Source: Bradyrhizobium diversitatis
GTDB taxonomy: Bacteria > Pseudomonadota > Alphaproteobacteria > Rhizobiales > Xanthobacteraceae
Length of the DNA stretch: 64,000 nucleotides
Assembly (NCBI RefSeq): GCF_016031635.1
Contig: NZ_JACEGD010000016.1
Coordinates: forward strand, 62,001-126,000
Direction of reading: 5' to 3'
Shown here: piece by piece, positions 8,821-17,423 of the stretch
Position numbering within the stretch: the stretch's first letter is position 1
How the letters are laid out: each line of letters starts with the position of its first letter
Made by a program: the position numbers and the translations under genes
The notes under the pieces: model-generated
Database searches by the model: none
The model's input: only the letters and a program-made list of their open reading frames with translations
What the model was told of the DNA's origin: nothing

Positions 8821-8832
8821 CGCATGCATGCG
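8821..8832. promoter_or_regulatory. 12-bp perfect palindrome CGCATGCATGCG in the P450/ThDP-enzyme divergent promoter region
   Basis: The 105-base gap between the divergent P450 gene (start 8767) and the ThDP-enzyme gene (start 8873) contains CGCATGCATGCG. It could be an operator shared by both genes, but a self-complementary 12-mer this GC-rich could also be chance. Confidence 0.25.
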
Positions 8833-8872
8833 TCTACAGTCTTTGCACCTTGCTAGCCGACCGGACAGGAAA

Positions 8873-9415
8873 ATGCACGCACGCGCTGACGCTGCCGACA
8901 CGGCCCCGAACTGGCCCGACGATATCTTCGCGACATTGCAGCGCTTCGACGTCCGGCAGGTGCCTTATGTGCCGGACGCCGGCCATTCCAGGCTGATCCA
9001 GTGCGTGCTGGACTCCTCCACGATGCGCGGCATTCCGCTGACGACGGAGGAGGAAGGGGTGGCGCTGCTCGCCGGCGCCTGGGCCGGCGGACAGCGTGGC
9101 GTGCTGCTGATGCAGTCGAGCGGCGTCGGCAATTGCATCAACATGCTGTCGCTGATCCCGATCCTGCGCTTTCCGTTCCTCACGCTCGTCACCATGCGCG
9201 GCGAATGGGGCGAGTTCAATCCGTGGCAGGTGCCGATGGGATCGACCACGCAGGGCGTATTCGAGCTCTCCGGCGTCAAGGTGCTGCGCGCCTCGAATGC
9301 CGCCGAGGTGCCCGCGGTGCTCGAAGCGGCCGCGGCGCAGGCTTACAACGCGCTCACCCCGACTGCCGTCCTTCTGTCGCAGCGCCTGATCGGCGCCAAG
9401 GTTTTCACCAAATGA
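8873..9415 (+). CDS. ThDP-dependent decarboxylase, alpha (PYR-type) subunit; sulfo-/phosphonopyruvate decarboxylase-like
   Basis: A 180-residue protein resembling the pyrimidine-binding half of ThDP decarboxylases that are split in two, as in sulfopyruvate decarboxylase ComD and the N-half of phosphonopyruvate decarboxylase. Seen: PLTTEEEGVALLAGAWAGG, whose Glu would activate the ThDP aminopyrimidine, and LMQSSGVGNCINML. The start at 8873 (MHARADAADT) is preferred over upstream in-frame ATGs because of AGGA four bases before it. The stop overlaps the beta-subunit start (ATGA, 9412-9415). No phosphoenolpyruvate mutase or phosphosulfolactate gene is nearby, so the physiological 2-oxo acid is open. 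Confidence 0.75.
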   Translation: MHARADAADTAPNWPDDIFATLQRFDVRQVPYVPDAGHSRLIQCVLDSSTMRGIPLTTEEEGVALLAGAWAGGQRGVLLMQSSGVGNCINMLSLIPILRFPFLTLVTMRGEWGEFNPWQVPMGSTTQGVFELSGVKVLRASNAAEVPAVLEAAAAQAYNALTPTAVLLSQRLIGAKVFTK

Positions 9416-10002
9416 GCAAGGCCAATCTCCTCGACCGCCGCCAGGTGGTGTCCGCGCTGCTCGCGGACCGCAAGGACGTCGTCGCGATCGGCGGCCTCGG
9501 CGCCTCCACCAACGACATGTGCGCCGCCGGCGACCATGCCCGCAATTTCTACCTGTGGGGCGGCATGGGCGGCGCCGCGATGATCGGGCTCGGCCTCGCT
9601 CTGGCGCAGCCGAAGCTGCCGGTGCTGGTCATCACCGGGGACGGCGAAATGCTGATGGGGATGGGCAGCCTTGCCACCATCGGCCTGCAAATGCCGCCCA
9701 ATCTGTCGATCGCAGTGCTGGACAACGAGGCCTATGGCGAGACTGGCGGGCAGACCAGCCACACCTCGGCCGCCGCCGACCTTGTCGGCATCGCCAAGTC
9801 ATGTGGCATTGCGGACAGCCAGGCCGTCACGACCATGGCCGAGGTCGAGGCCTTTGCCAAAGCCGTCCACGACGTTTCCGCCGGCCCGCGCTTTGCCAAT
9901 GTGAAGATCGACAGCGCCAGCCTGGAGCGGATCCTGCCAAGCCGGGATGGGACCTACATCCTCAACCGGATCCGCGGCGACCTCGGCTTCCAGCCGATCT
10001 AG
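9412..10002 (+). CDS. ThDP-dependent decarboxylase, beta (PP-type) subunit
   Basis: A 196-residue partner of the preceding gene, overlapping it by four bases. It carries the ThDP diphosphate/Mg2+ motif: GDGEMLMGMGSLATIG, followed at the expected distance by LDNEAYGETGGQ (GDG-x(n)-N). Together the two short chains equal one standard ThDP decarboxylase lacking the middle nucleotide-binding-like domain, as in ComDE or phosphonopyruvate decarboxylase. It is cytoplasmic with no signal peptide. The decarboxylated product would be an aldehyde, for example sulfoacetaldehyde or phosphonoacetaldehyde if the relationship holds. The first residues (MSKANLLDRRQVVSALL) are typical for this beta subunit. 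Confidence 0.78.
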   Translation: MSKANLLDRRQVVSALLADRKDVVAIGGLGASTNDMCAAGDHARNFYLWGGMGGAAMIGLGLALAQPKLPVLVITGDGEMLMGMGSLATIGLQMPPNLSIAVLDNEAYGETGGQTSHTSAAADLVGIAKSCGIADSQAVTTMAEVEAFAKAVHDVSAGPRFANVKIDSASLERILPSRDGTYILNRIRGDLGFQPI

Positions 10003-10070
10003 CGAGGCGCTGTTCTCAGAGCGGGCGCCCTGCAAGCAGCCCGAGTGGTGGGGCGAATTTCCCCTGAATT

Positions 10071-10095
10071 TGCAACGCATTCAGGTTGCGATGCA
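10071..10095. promoter_or_regulatory. Two TGCRNYGCA cores (possible PhaR-type boxes) upstream of the tetR-RND operon
   Basis: TGCAACGCA at 10071-10079 and TGCGATGCA at 10087-10095 both match the palindromic core TGCRNYGCA, with start-to-start spacing of 16 bases. A similar pair (spacing 19) lies before the phasin. I recall the full B. diazoefficiens PhaR consensus as TGCRNYGCASMA; the second copy matches 11 of 12 positions (TGCGATGCAACA). The match to the consensus rests on memory. Confidence 0.4.
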
Positions 10096-10115
10096 ACATA
10101 GTGCTTGACTTCTGC

Positions 10116-10139
10116 GTGGGTGAGTGTTTACTCACCCAC
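10116..10139. promoter_or_regulatory. TetR-type operator, perfect 24-bp inverted repeat
   Basis: The arms GTGGGTGAGT (10116-10125) and ACTCACCCAC (10130-10139) are exact reverse complements around a GTTT centre. It ends one base before the TetR start codon at 10141. TGAGT and ACTCA half-sites of this kind are typical for TetR/AcrR regulators of RND pumps (TGAGTGxxTACTCA-like). This strongly suggests autoregulation and repression of the downstream efflux genes. Confidence 0.82.
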
Positions 10140-10140
10140 C

Positions 10141-10842
10141 ATGAGCTCATTGCGTATGACGAGTGACCTGAGGCGTCAATTGATCCTCGGCGCCGCAAAG
10201 CGCTGCTTTGCCCGACATGGTTACACCGGCACCACGACGAAGAGCGTGGCGGCCGCCGCTGCCATTTCCGAGGCGCTGCTGTTCAAGCATTTCCCGTCCA
10301 AGGCCGCGCTCTATGCAGAAATCCTCAGCGACGAATGCGAAGCGGATCCGGCGTTCATCGAGCTTCTCGAGCGGGAGCCCTCGACCGCCACGCTGGTCGA
10401 GGTGATCCGCAGGATGGTCGGGCATTTCCTGCACATTGCTGACGGTCCCGATCAGGAAGAGGCGCAGCGCCTGCGGCTGATGGCCACGAGCCATCTGGAT
10501 GACGGCGAATTCGCGCGTTTGCTATATGCCAAGATCGAGACATTGATTGGGGCGGCTTTTGTCGGCTCGCTCGAGCGCGCCGTGGCCGCCGGGGATGCGC
10601 GGCCCTACGCTGGCGATCCGCTCAACCTGTTCTGGTTTGCGCATCATGCGGTGATGACCGCGGCGCTGACCAGGCTGCCGGCCACGCCTTGTCTCGCTTA
10701 CGGCAAGGCGAACGACCTGGAGCGGCAGCTCTGTGAGTTTCTCCTGAGGGGTATCGGACTTAACGACGCCGCAATTGCTTCGCATCTGGGCCGCGATCAG
10801 GCCGCGGATGCCGGCAAGGCGGCGATTGCAGAAAGTGCATGA
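10141..10842 (+). CDS. TetR/AcrR family transcriptional repressor
   Basis: About 233 residues. The N-terminal helix-turn-helix is clear: LILGAAKRCFARHGYTGTTT, then KSVAAAAAISEALLFKHFPSKAALYAEIL. The rest is a helical ligand-binding and dimerisation domain. The start at 10141 (MSSLRMTSDL) is used because an earlier in-frame ATG at 10105 would place the perfect operator inside the coding sequence; MTSDLRR at 10156 is another possible start. The stop is followed after one base by the membrane-fusion protein gene, so the repressor is first in a tetR-MFP-RND operon and likely controls it through the 10116-10139 operator. The inducer is unknown. Confidence 0.9.
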   Translation: MSSLRMTSDLRRQLILGAAKRCFARHGYTGTTTKSVAAAAAISEALLFKHFPSKAALYAEILSDECEADPAFIELLEREPSTATLVEVIRRMVGHFLHIADGPDQEEAQRLRLMATSHLDDGEFARLLYAKIETLIGAAFVGSLERAVAAGDARPYAGDPLNLFWFAHHAVMTAALTRLPATPCLAYGKANDLERQLCEFLLRGIGLNDAAIASHLGRDQAADAGKAAIAESA

Positions 10843-10843
10843 C

Positions 10844-12034
10844 ATGAACATCGTAACCGAACACAAGATTTCGGGCGAACCGATCGACAAGGCTCCCAAG
10901 CGTCCGGTCCGGCCGGTGCTCTGGTTCATCATCGTCGGCACGCTTCTCGCCGCGCTGGTCGGTGGACTCGTCTGGTTCAACTATTTCCGCGGCCAGATGA
11001 TTCAGCAGTTCTTCGCCAACAACAAGCCGCCGCCGACGGCCGTCAGCGCGGCCGAGGCGAAGTCCGAGGTGGTGCCGAACCTGCTCACCGCGGTCGGCAG
11101 CCTTGTCGCCGTGCATCAGGTCGACGTCAGCGCCGACGTCAACGGCCGCGTCACGGAGATCAAGTTCGAGCCGGGTACGCGCGTCGAGGCCGGCACGCCG
11201 CTGGTGCAGCTGTTCGACGCGCCGGAGCAGGGCGACCTCGCCAATTACAAGGCGCAGGCGACCGTCGCGCAGCTGTCGCTTGACCGCGCCAAGCAACTGG
11301 CCGCGCGCCAGTTCGGTCCGCAGGCGACCGTCGATGCCGCGCAGGCCTCCTACGACCAGGCGCAGGCCGGCATCGCCAAGACCGACGCGTTGATCTCGCA
11401 GAAGCTGGTGCGCGCGCCGTTCTCCGGCGATCTCGGCATGCGCAAGGTCGAGGTCGGCCAATACCTGACGGCAGGTACGGCGATCGTGTCGTTGACCGAT
11501 CTGTCGGAGCTGTGGGCCAACTTCACGGTGACGGAAAAGGATTCCGGCAACCTCAAGGTCGGCCAGACCGTCCGGCTGAAGGTCGATGCCTATCCGGGCC
11601 GCACCTTCGAGGGCAAGATCACCACGATCGAGCCGCAGATCGCGACCGATACCCGCAACATCCGCGTGCAGGCGACGATCGCCAATCCGGAGAAGATCCT
11701 CAAGCCCGGCATGTTCGTGACTACCACGGTCGTGCTGCCGGACAAGCCGGCCGTGATCACCGTGCCCGAGACGGCGGTCGACTACACCCTGTACGGCGAC
11801 TCGGTGTTCGTGATCGCCGAGAAGAAGGAAGCGGACGGCAAGACCAGCCTCTCGGCGGTGCGCACCTTCGTGCAGACCGGCAACCGTGTCGATGGTCGCG
11901 TCGAGATCCTCAAGGGCCTGAAAGCGGGCGACAAGGTCGTCGCCCTCGGCCAGCTCAAGCTGCAATCGGGTGCACCGGTATCGATTTCGACCGACCCGAC
12001 TCCGCCGATCCCGGCGCAGCCGCCGCGCTATTGA
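10844..12034 (+). CDS. RND efflux periplasmic adaptor (membrane fusion protein)
   Basis: A 396-residue HlyD/AcrA-type adaptor. There is a single N-terminal membrane anchor (VLWFIIVGTLLAALVGGLVW, about residues 22-41) and no lipobox. Then come the lipoyl/barrel-sandwich parts (VDVSADVNGRVTEIKFEPG and APFSGDLGMRKVEVGQYL), an alpha-helical hairpin between them, and the beta-barrel and membrane-proximal domains (KVGQTVRLKVDAYPG, LKPGMFVTTTVVL). It starts at MNIVTEHK, directly after the TetR stop. It would couple the inner-membrane pump to an outer-membrane channel, and no TolC-type gene is present here. A stem-loop at 12045-12071 separates it from the pump gene. Confidence 0.92.
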   Translation: MNIVTEHKISGEPIDKAPKRPVRPVLWFIIVGTLLAALVGGLVWFNYFRGQMIQQFFANNKPPPTAVSAAEAKSEVVPNLLTAVGSLVAVHQVDVSADVNGRVTEIKFEPGTRVEAGTPLVQLFDAPEQGDLANYKAQATVAQLSLDRAKQLAARQFGPQATVDAAQASYDQAQAGIAKTDALISQKLVRAPFSGDLGMRKVEVGQYLTAGTAIVSLTDLSELWANFTVTEKDSGNLKVGQTVRLKVDAYPGRTFEGKITTIEPQIATDTRNIRVQATIANPEKILKPGMFVTTTVVLPDKPAVITVPETAVDYTLYGDSVFVIAEKKEADGKTSLSAVRTFVQTGNRVDGRVEILKGLKAGDKVVALGQLKLQSGAPVSISTDPTPPIPAQPPRY

Positions 12035-12044
12035 CAACATCCTC

Positions 12045-12071
12045 ACGTGATCCGGCCCCGCCGGATCACGT
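12045..12071. other. Intra-operon stem-loop between adaptor and RND pump genes
   Basis: ACGTGATCCGG (12045-12055) pairs perfectly with CCGGATCACGT (12061-12071) around a five-base loop. No T-run follows, so a strong terminator is unlikely. It may stabilise or attenuate the operon mRNA between the two pump genes. Confidence 0.6.
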
Positions 12072-12115
12072 CTCTTGAGACCTAGAAATCCAGATCGGAA
12101 ATCGAGATCGCCGCG

Positions 12116-15100
12116 ATGGCCCTTACCGATATTTTCATCAAGCGCCCGGTCCTGTCGGTCGTCGTCAGCCTGCTGATCCTGCTGATCGGCCTGCGCGCGG
12201 CGATGGTGCTGCCGATCCGGCAATACCCGAAGCTGTCGAACACGGTCATCAACATCACGACCGTCTATCCCGGCGCGTCCGCGGACCTGATCCAGGGCTT
12301 CATCACCACGCCGATCGAGCAGGCAGTCGCCTCCGCCGAGGGCGTCGACTACATCACCTCGTCCTCCGTGCTCGGCACGTCGACGATTCAGGTCTACATC
12401 AAGCTGAATTTCGATCCGAACCAGGCGCTCACCGAGGTGCTGGCGAAGACGAACTCGGTGAAGTACCTGATTCCGAAGGAATCCAACGACCCGATCGTCA
12501 CCAAGACCACCGGCCAGACCACGGCCGTGATGTATCTCGGCTTCTCGTCCGAGGAGCTGTCCGGTTCGGCGATCTCCGACTATCTGACGCGCGTGGTGCA
12601 GCCGGTGCTGTCGACCGTCGACGGCGTCGCCTCGGCCGACATTCTCGGCGGCCAGACCTTCGCGATGCGTCTTTGGCTCGATCCCGTGAAGATGGCCGGC
12701 CGCAACGTGTCGCCGGCCGACGTCGCCGCGGCAATCACCGCCAACAACTTCCAGTCAGCGGCGGGCCAGACCAAGGGCTATCTCATCGTCTCGAACGTCT
12801 CGACGAATACCGGCCTCACCGACGTCAACCAGTTCAAGAAGATGATCGTCAAGGCCAAGGACGGCGGCTTCGTGCGGATGGAGGATATCGCCACCGTCGA
12901 GCTTGCCGCCCAGAGCACGGACGCCAGCGTCGCCTTCAATGGCGAGCACGCGATCTTCATCGGCGTGCAGGCAACGCCGCAGGGCAACCCGCTGACGCTG
13001 GTCAAGGGTGTGCGCGCGCTGTTCCCTGAACTCGAGCGGAATTTGCCGCCGTCGATGAAGATGAAGGTCGCCTACGACTCCACCAAGTTCATCCAGTCCT
13101 CGATCGACGAGGTGGAGAAGACGCTGGGCGAAGCCGTGATCATCGTGATCGTGGTCATCTTCCTGTTCCTGGCTTCGCTGCGGTCGGTCATCATTCCCGT
13201 CGTCACCATTCCGCTGTCGATGATCGGTGTCTGCACCCTGATGCTGGCGCTGGGCTTCAGCTTCAATCTCCTGACCCTGCTTGCGATGGTGCTGGCGATC
13301 GGCCTCGTCGTCGACGACGCCATCGTCGTGGTGGAGAACATCCATCGCCACCTTGAGGAGGGCAAAACACCGGTTCAGGCCTCGCTGCAAGGTGCGCGCG
13401 AGATCGTGGGTCCCGTCATCTCGATGACGATCACGCTCGCGGCGGTGTACGCGCCGATCGGCTTCCTCGGCGGCCTCACCGGCTCGCTGTTCCGCGAATT
13501 CGCCTTCACCCTCGCGGGCTCGGTGATCGTGTCGGGCGTGATCGCGCTGACATTGTCGCCGATGATGTGCTCGATGCTGCTGAAGAACACCGAGGAAGGC
13601 CGTTTCGCGAAGCTCGTGAACCGGGTGTTCGGCGCGATGACGCGCTGGTATGGCCGCAAGCTCGATCGCTCGCTCGACTACAAGGCCATCACCGGCCTGT
13701 TCGCGGTGACGATCCTCGGGCTGGTCGGCTTCCTCTACATGCATACTTCGAAGGAGCTGGCCCCCGAAGAAGACCAGGGCATCGTGTTCGCGGTGACCAA
13801 GGCCCCGAAATACGCCAACATCGATTATCTCGATTTCTACGGCGAAAAGCTCGACAAGGAATTCGCGAAATTCCCCGAGACCGACCTGCGCTTCGTGCTG
13901 AACGGCATCAACGGCCCGCAGGGCGGCATCGCCGGCATGCTGCTCAAGCCCTGGGACGAGCGCACGCGTTCGTCGATCCAGCTCAAGCCGCTGGTGCAGG
14001 CCGAACTCTCCAAGATCGAGGGCGTGCAGGCCTTCGCCTTCAACCTGCCGCCGCTGCCGGGCGGCCCGGGCGGCCTGCCGATCCAGATGGTGATCAACTC
14101 CACCGCCGGGTTCCAGACGGTCTATGAGCAGATGGAGAAGCTGAAGGAAGCTGCGCGCAAGAGCGGCATGTTCATCGTCTCCGACAGCGACCTCGCCTAC
14201 AACCAGCCGAACGTGACGGTGACGATCGACCGCACCAAGGCACAGGATCTCGGCGTCAACATGCAGAACCTCGGCGCTACGCTCGCGGTGCTGCTCGGCG
14301 GCAACTACATCAACCGCTTCAATCTCGAGGGCCGGTCCTACCAGGTGATTCCGCAGGTGCCGCGCGCCAAGCGGCTGTCGCCGGAATCGCTCGGCGGCTA
14401 CTATGTGACGACCAATACCGGCCAGCAGCTACCTCTGTCGACGGTGGTGTCCATTGAAACCAAGACCGACCCGAATTCGCTGACTCACTTCAACCAGCTC
14501 AATTCGGCGACGTTCTCGGCGGTGCCGATGCCGGGTGTGACCGTCGGTGCGGCGGTGGACTTCCTCGAAGGCGAGGCCAAGAAGCTGCCGCAGGGCTTCA
14601 GCCACGACTATCTGGCCGACTCCCGGCAATATGTGCAGGAAGGCAATCAGCTCGCGATCACCTTCGGCTTTGCGCTGATCATCATCTTCCTGGTGCTGGC
14701 CGCGCAGTTCGAGAGCCTCCGCGACCCGCTGGTGATCATGATCTCGGTGCCGATGGCGATCGTCGGCGCGCTGATCCCGCTGTTCTTCGGCGCGGCGACC
14801 ATGAACATCTATACCCAGGTCGGTCTGCTCACCCTGGTCGGCCTGATCACCAAGCACGGCATCCTGATGGTGGAGTTCGCCAACGAGCTCCAGGTCAAAG
14901 AGCGGCTCGACCGCCGCTCCGCCATCGAAATGTCGGCCCGCATCCGCTTGCGGCCGATCCTGATGACGACGGCCGCCATGGTCACCGGCCTGATCCCGCT
15001 CCTGACCGCGACCGGCGCAGGTGCGGCCAGCCGTTTCTCGATCGGTCTGGTCGTCGTGGCGGGCATGTCGATCGGCACGCTGTTCACGCTGTTCGTGCTG

Positions 15101-15211
15101 CCGGCGGTCTATGTGGTGCTGGCGACCGACCATCGCGCGGCGGCCGATTCGGAGCGGAACAAGCAGGTCAACGAACTCGACCTCGGCTCCAAGGCGCTGC
15201 GGCCGACCTGA
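12116..15211 (+). CDS. RND (HAE1-type) efflux pump permease, AcrB/MexF-like
   Basis: A 1031-residue inner-membrane proton-driven pump of full family length. The N-terminus (IFIKRPVLSVVVSLLILLIG) is the first of 12 predicted membrane helices; large periplasmic loops follow helices 1 and 7. The proton-relay pair is present in AIGLVVDDAIVVVENIHRHLEEG. Family signatures VYPGASADLIQGFITTPIEQAV and the second-half LVGLITKHGILMVEFANELQ are also seen. The substrate could be drugs, fatty acids or solvents. It follows the adaptor in the TetR-controlled operon and ends before a good terminator at 15234-15270. Confidence 0.93.
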   Translation: MALTDIFIKRPVLSVVVSLLILLIGLRAAMVLPIRQYPKLSNTVINITTVYPGASADLIQGFITTPIEQAVASAEGVDYITSSSVLGTSTIQVYIKLNFDPNQALTEVLAKTNSVKYLIPKESNDPIVTKTTGQTTAVMYLGFSSEELSGSAISDYLTRVVQPVLSTVDGVASADILGGQTFAMRLWLDPVKMAGRNVSPADVAAAITANNFQSAAGQTKGYLIVSNVSTNTGLTDVNQFKKMIVKAKDGGFVRMEDIATVELAAQSTDASVAFNGEHAIFIGVQATPQGNPLTLVKGVRALFPELERNLPPSMKMKVAYDSTKFIQSSIDEVEKTLGEAVIIVIVVIFLFLASLRSVIIPVVTIPLSMIGVCTLMLALGFSFNLLTLLAMVLAIGLVVDDAIVVVENIHRHLEEGKTPVQASLQGAREIVGPVISMTITLAAVYAPIGFLGGLTGSLFREFAFTLAGSVIVSGVIALTLSPMMCSMLLKNTEEGRFAKLVNRVFGAMTRWYGRKLDRSLDYKAITGLFAVTILGLVGFLYMHTSKELAPEEDQGIVFAVTKAPKYANIDYLDFYGEKLDKEFAKFPETDLRFVLNGINGPQGGIAGMLLKPWDERTRSSIQLKPLVQAELSKIEGVQAFAFNLPPLPGGPGGLPIQMVINSTAGFQTVYEQMEKLKEAARKSGMFIVSDSDLAYNQPNVTVTIDRTKAQDLGVNMQNLGATLAVLLGGNYINRFNLEGRSYQVIPQVPRAKRLSPESLGGYYVTTNTGQQLPLSTVVSIETKTDPNSLTHFNQLNSATFSAVPMPGVTVGAAVDFLEGEAKKLPQGFSHDYLADSRQYVQEGNQLAITFGFALIIIFLVLAAQFESLRDPLVIMISVPMAIVGALIPLFFGAATMNIYTQVGLLTLVGLITKHGILMVEFANELQVKERLDRRSAIEMSARIRLRPILMTTAAMVTGLIPLLTATGAGAASRFSIGLVVVAGMSIGTLFTLFVLPAVYVVLATDHRAAADSERNKQVNELDLGSKALRPT

Positions 15212-15233
15212 GGCCGCAAGGCAACCCAGTCCA

Positions 15234-15270
15234 GGGGCGGCAGCGGTCATCCGCTGCCGCCCCTTTCGTT
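15234..15270 (+). terminator. Rho-independent terminator after the RND operon
   Basis: A perfect 13-bp stem: GGGGCGGCAGCGG (15234-15246), loop TCAT, CCGCTGCCGCCCC (15251-15263), followed by TTTCGTTT. It lies 22 bases after the pump stop codon and ends the tetR-MFP-RND transcript before the histidine-kinase gene. Confidence 0.85.
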
Positions 15271-15338
15271 TGTTTCTCGCAAACCCTTTGCCGCGCTTGC
15301 GAGAGACAAGGTCCGGTCTTCTTGCTAGGTTCCGCGGG

Positions 15339-17423
15339 ATGAGCCTTTCCGTCCACTCCGACACACCTCGAGCCGGGCCGCTGCCGAGCGCGGCCCAAGG
15401 CAAGGCGGCGTCCGGCGGAACGGCGGGCCGCGGAATCAGGATGCGGCTGTTCACCAAATACGTCGCGCTGTTCGTGGCCGTCGTCGCCATCGCTTTGCTC
15501 GCCAATGGCTTGTTCGAGGTCTTCTTCTATTATCGCGAGCACAAGGCTTCCCTGATCAGAGTCCAGCACGAGCAGGCCGAGGCGGCCGCGGCCAAGATCG
15601 GCCAGTTCGTCAAGGAGATCGAGAGCCAGCTCGGCTGGACCACGCAACTGCCCTGGTCGGGAAGTTCGATCGAGCAGCGCCGGTTCGATGCGCTGCGCCT
15701 CCTGCGTCAGGTGCCTGCCATCACCGAACTTGCCCAGGTGGATTCGACCGGCAAGGAGCGGTTGCGGGTCTCGCGGCTGGCGATGGACGCGCTCGATAGT
15801 GGGATCGACCTGTCGGCCGACCCGAAGTTCACCGAGGCGGTCGCGCACAAGGTTTATTACGGCCCGGTCTATTTCCGCCGGGAGTCCGAGCCCTACATGA
15901 CGCTGGCGCTGGCCGGCGCCCGCAAGGATGCCGGCGTCAGCATCGCGGAGGTCAATCTCAAGCTGATCTGGGACGTTGTGTCCCAAATCAAGGTTGGCGA
16001 GCACGGACACGCCTACGTGGTCGGTCCGGAGGGACGACTGATCGCGCATCCCGACATCAGCCTCGTCCTGCGAAATACCGACATGTCCGGACTCCCCCAG
16101 GTACGTGCCGCGCTGGCCGGGAGCGGTACCGTCCCCGGCGCGCTTTCCGAAGCGCGCAACATCCAGGGCCAGCAGGTGCTGACCGCATCGGCCCCGATCG
16201 AGCCGCTGCATTGGACCATGTTCGTCGAGTTGCCGGTCGAGGAGGCCTATGCCGCGCTCTATGCTTCATTGCAGCGGCTTGCGATCGTGCTGCTCGCAGC
16301 ATCGATTTTCGCGGTGCTCGCCGGGATCTTCCTGGCGCGCCGCATGGTCGTGCCGATCCAGGCCCTGCGCAGCGGCGCCGAGCGGATCGGGGGCGGCGAT
16401 TTCTCCCAGCGCATCTCGATTAGAACCGGCGACGAGCTTGAAGGGCTCGCCGACCAGTTCAACGACATGGGTGCACGCTTGCAGGAATCCTATGCCGACC
16501 TCGAGAACAAGGTCGAGCAGCGGACGGCGGAGCTCCGCCAATCCCTCAACGATCTGCGCACCGCGCAGAACCGCCTGATCCAGACCGAAAAGCTTGCGTC
16601 TCTCGGCCAACTCACCGCCGGCATCGCTCACGAGATCAAGAACCCGCTCAACTTCGTCAACAATTTCTCCGCAGTGTCGACGGAGCTGATCGACGAGCTC
16701 AACGAAACGTTGCGATCCGCCGCTCTCGACGGCAAGACGAAGGAGGAGGTCGAGGAGCTGACCGGCATGCTCAGGGGCAACCTCGAGAAGGTGGTGCAGC
16801 ACGGCAGACGCGCCGATTCCATCGTGCGGAACATGCTGCTGCATTCACGCGAAGGCTCCGGCGAGCATCGCGCCGTCGACATCAATGCGGTTGTGGAGGA
16901 AAGCCTCAATCTGGCCTATCACGGCGCGCGGGCCGAAAGGCCGGCATTCAACGTCACGCTCGAGCGCGCGTTCGATCCCGCTGCCGGCATGGTCGACATT
17001 TATCCGCAGGAGATCACGCGCGTCTTCCTCAACCTGATCTCGAACGGCTTCTACGCGGCGGCCAAGCGCAAGGAGACCGAGGGGGACAGCTTTGCGCCCA
17101 CCTTGAGCGCGACAACGAAGGATCTCGGCGGCAGCGTCGAAATCCGGATCCGCGACAACGGCACCGGGATTCCGCCCGAGGTGAAGGAGAGGATGTTCAA
17201 CCCCTTCTTCACCACCAAGCCGGCTGGCGAGGGGACGGGGCTCGGTCTGTCCATGAGCCATGATATCATCGTGAAACAGCACGGCGGCACGATCGACGTG
17301 AACACCGAGCCCGGCGTATTCACCGAATTCATCGTCACCCTGCCGCGGGCGATGGCAACAGGCGGCACGACTGACAGCACACCTGACAGCACACCTGGCA
17401 GTACACTTGGAGGCAAGTCTTGA
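15339..17423 (+). CDS. Cache-domain sensor histidine kinase
   Basis: About 694 residues from the ATG at 15339 (MSLSVHSDTPRAG); an alternative ATG at 15441 (MRLFTKYVALF) would begin directly at TM1. Order: TM1 (LFTKYVALFVAVVAIALLA); an extracytoplasmic double-Cache-like sensor ending near GQQVLTASAPIEPLHWTMFV; TM2 (LAIVLLAASIFAVLAGIFLA, about 313-333); HAMP; a short coiled coil; HisKA with LGQLTAGIAHEIKNPLNFVNN (phospho-His near residue 431); HATPase_c with NLISNGFYAAAK, IRDNGTGIP and GEGTGLGLSMSHDI. The 3' end carries three copies of a 12-base repeat coding STPD-like residues. The stop overlaps the next gene (TTGA), so it is translationally coupled to its receivers. The ligand is unknown. Confidence 0.88.
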   Translation: MSLSVHSDTPRAGPLPSAAQGKAASGGTAGRGIRMRLFTKYVALFVAVVAIALLANGLFEVFFYYREHKASLIRVQHEQAEAAAAKIGQFVKEIESQLGWTTQLPWSGSSIEQRRFDALRLLRQVPAITELAQVDSTGKERLRVSRLAMDALDSGIDLSADPKFTEAVAHKVYYGPVYFRRESEPYMTLALAGARKDAGVSIAEVNLKLIWDVVSQIKVGEHGHAYVVGPEGRLIAHPDISLVLRNTDMSGLPQVRAALAGSGTVPGALSEARNIQGQQVLTASAPIEPLHWTMFVELPVEEAYAALYASLQRLAIVLLAASIFAVLAGIFLARRMVVPIQALRSGAERIGGGDFSQRISIRTGDELEGLADQFNDMGARLQESYADLENKVEQRTAELRQSLNDLRTAQNRLIQTEKLASLGQLTAGIAHEIKNPLNFVNNFSAVSTELIDELNETLRSAALDGKTKEEVEELTGMLRGNLEKVVQHGRRADSIVRNMLLHSREGSGEHRAVDINAVVEESLNLAYHGARAERPAFNVTLERAFDPAAGMVDIYPQEITRVFLNLISNGFYAAAKRKETEGDSFAPTLSATTKDLGGSVEIRIRDNGTGIPPEVKERMFNPFFTTKPAGEGTGLGLSMSHDIIVKQHGGTIDVNTEPGVFTEFIVTLPRAMATGGTTDSTPDSTPGSTLGGKS
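17373..17408 (+). repeat. Three tandem 12-base repeats at the 3' end of the kinase gene
   Basis: GACAGCACACCT occurs twice without change (17373-17384, 17385-17396) and once degenerate (GGCAGTACACTT, 17397-17408), coding an STP-rich tail. In-frame copy-number changes would alter only the length of the flexible C-terminus. Confidence 0.7.

Noticed and set aside
12045..12071. Hairpin between adaptor and RND pump as a true terminator
   Set aside because: The stem is strong but no T-run follows, and the pump gene has no separate promoter signal; it is better read as an intra-operon structure.
10760..12223. 487-codon minus-strand frame over the RND adaptor
   Set aside because: It is antisense to a fully conserved adaptor, and the composition (Asp/His/Arg-rich, low complexity) is typical of GC-rich shadow frames.
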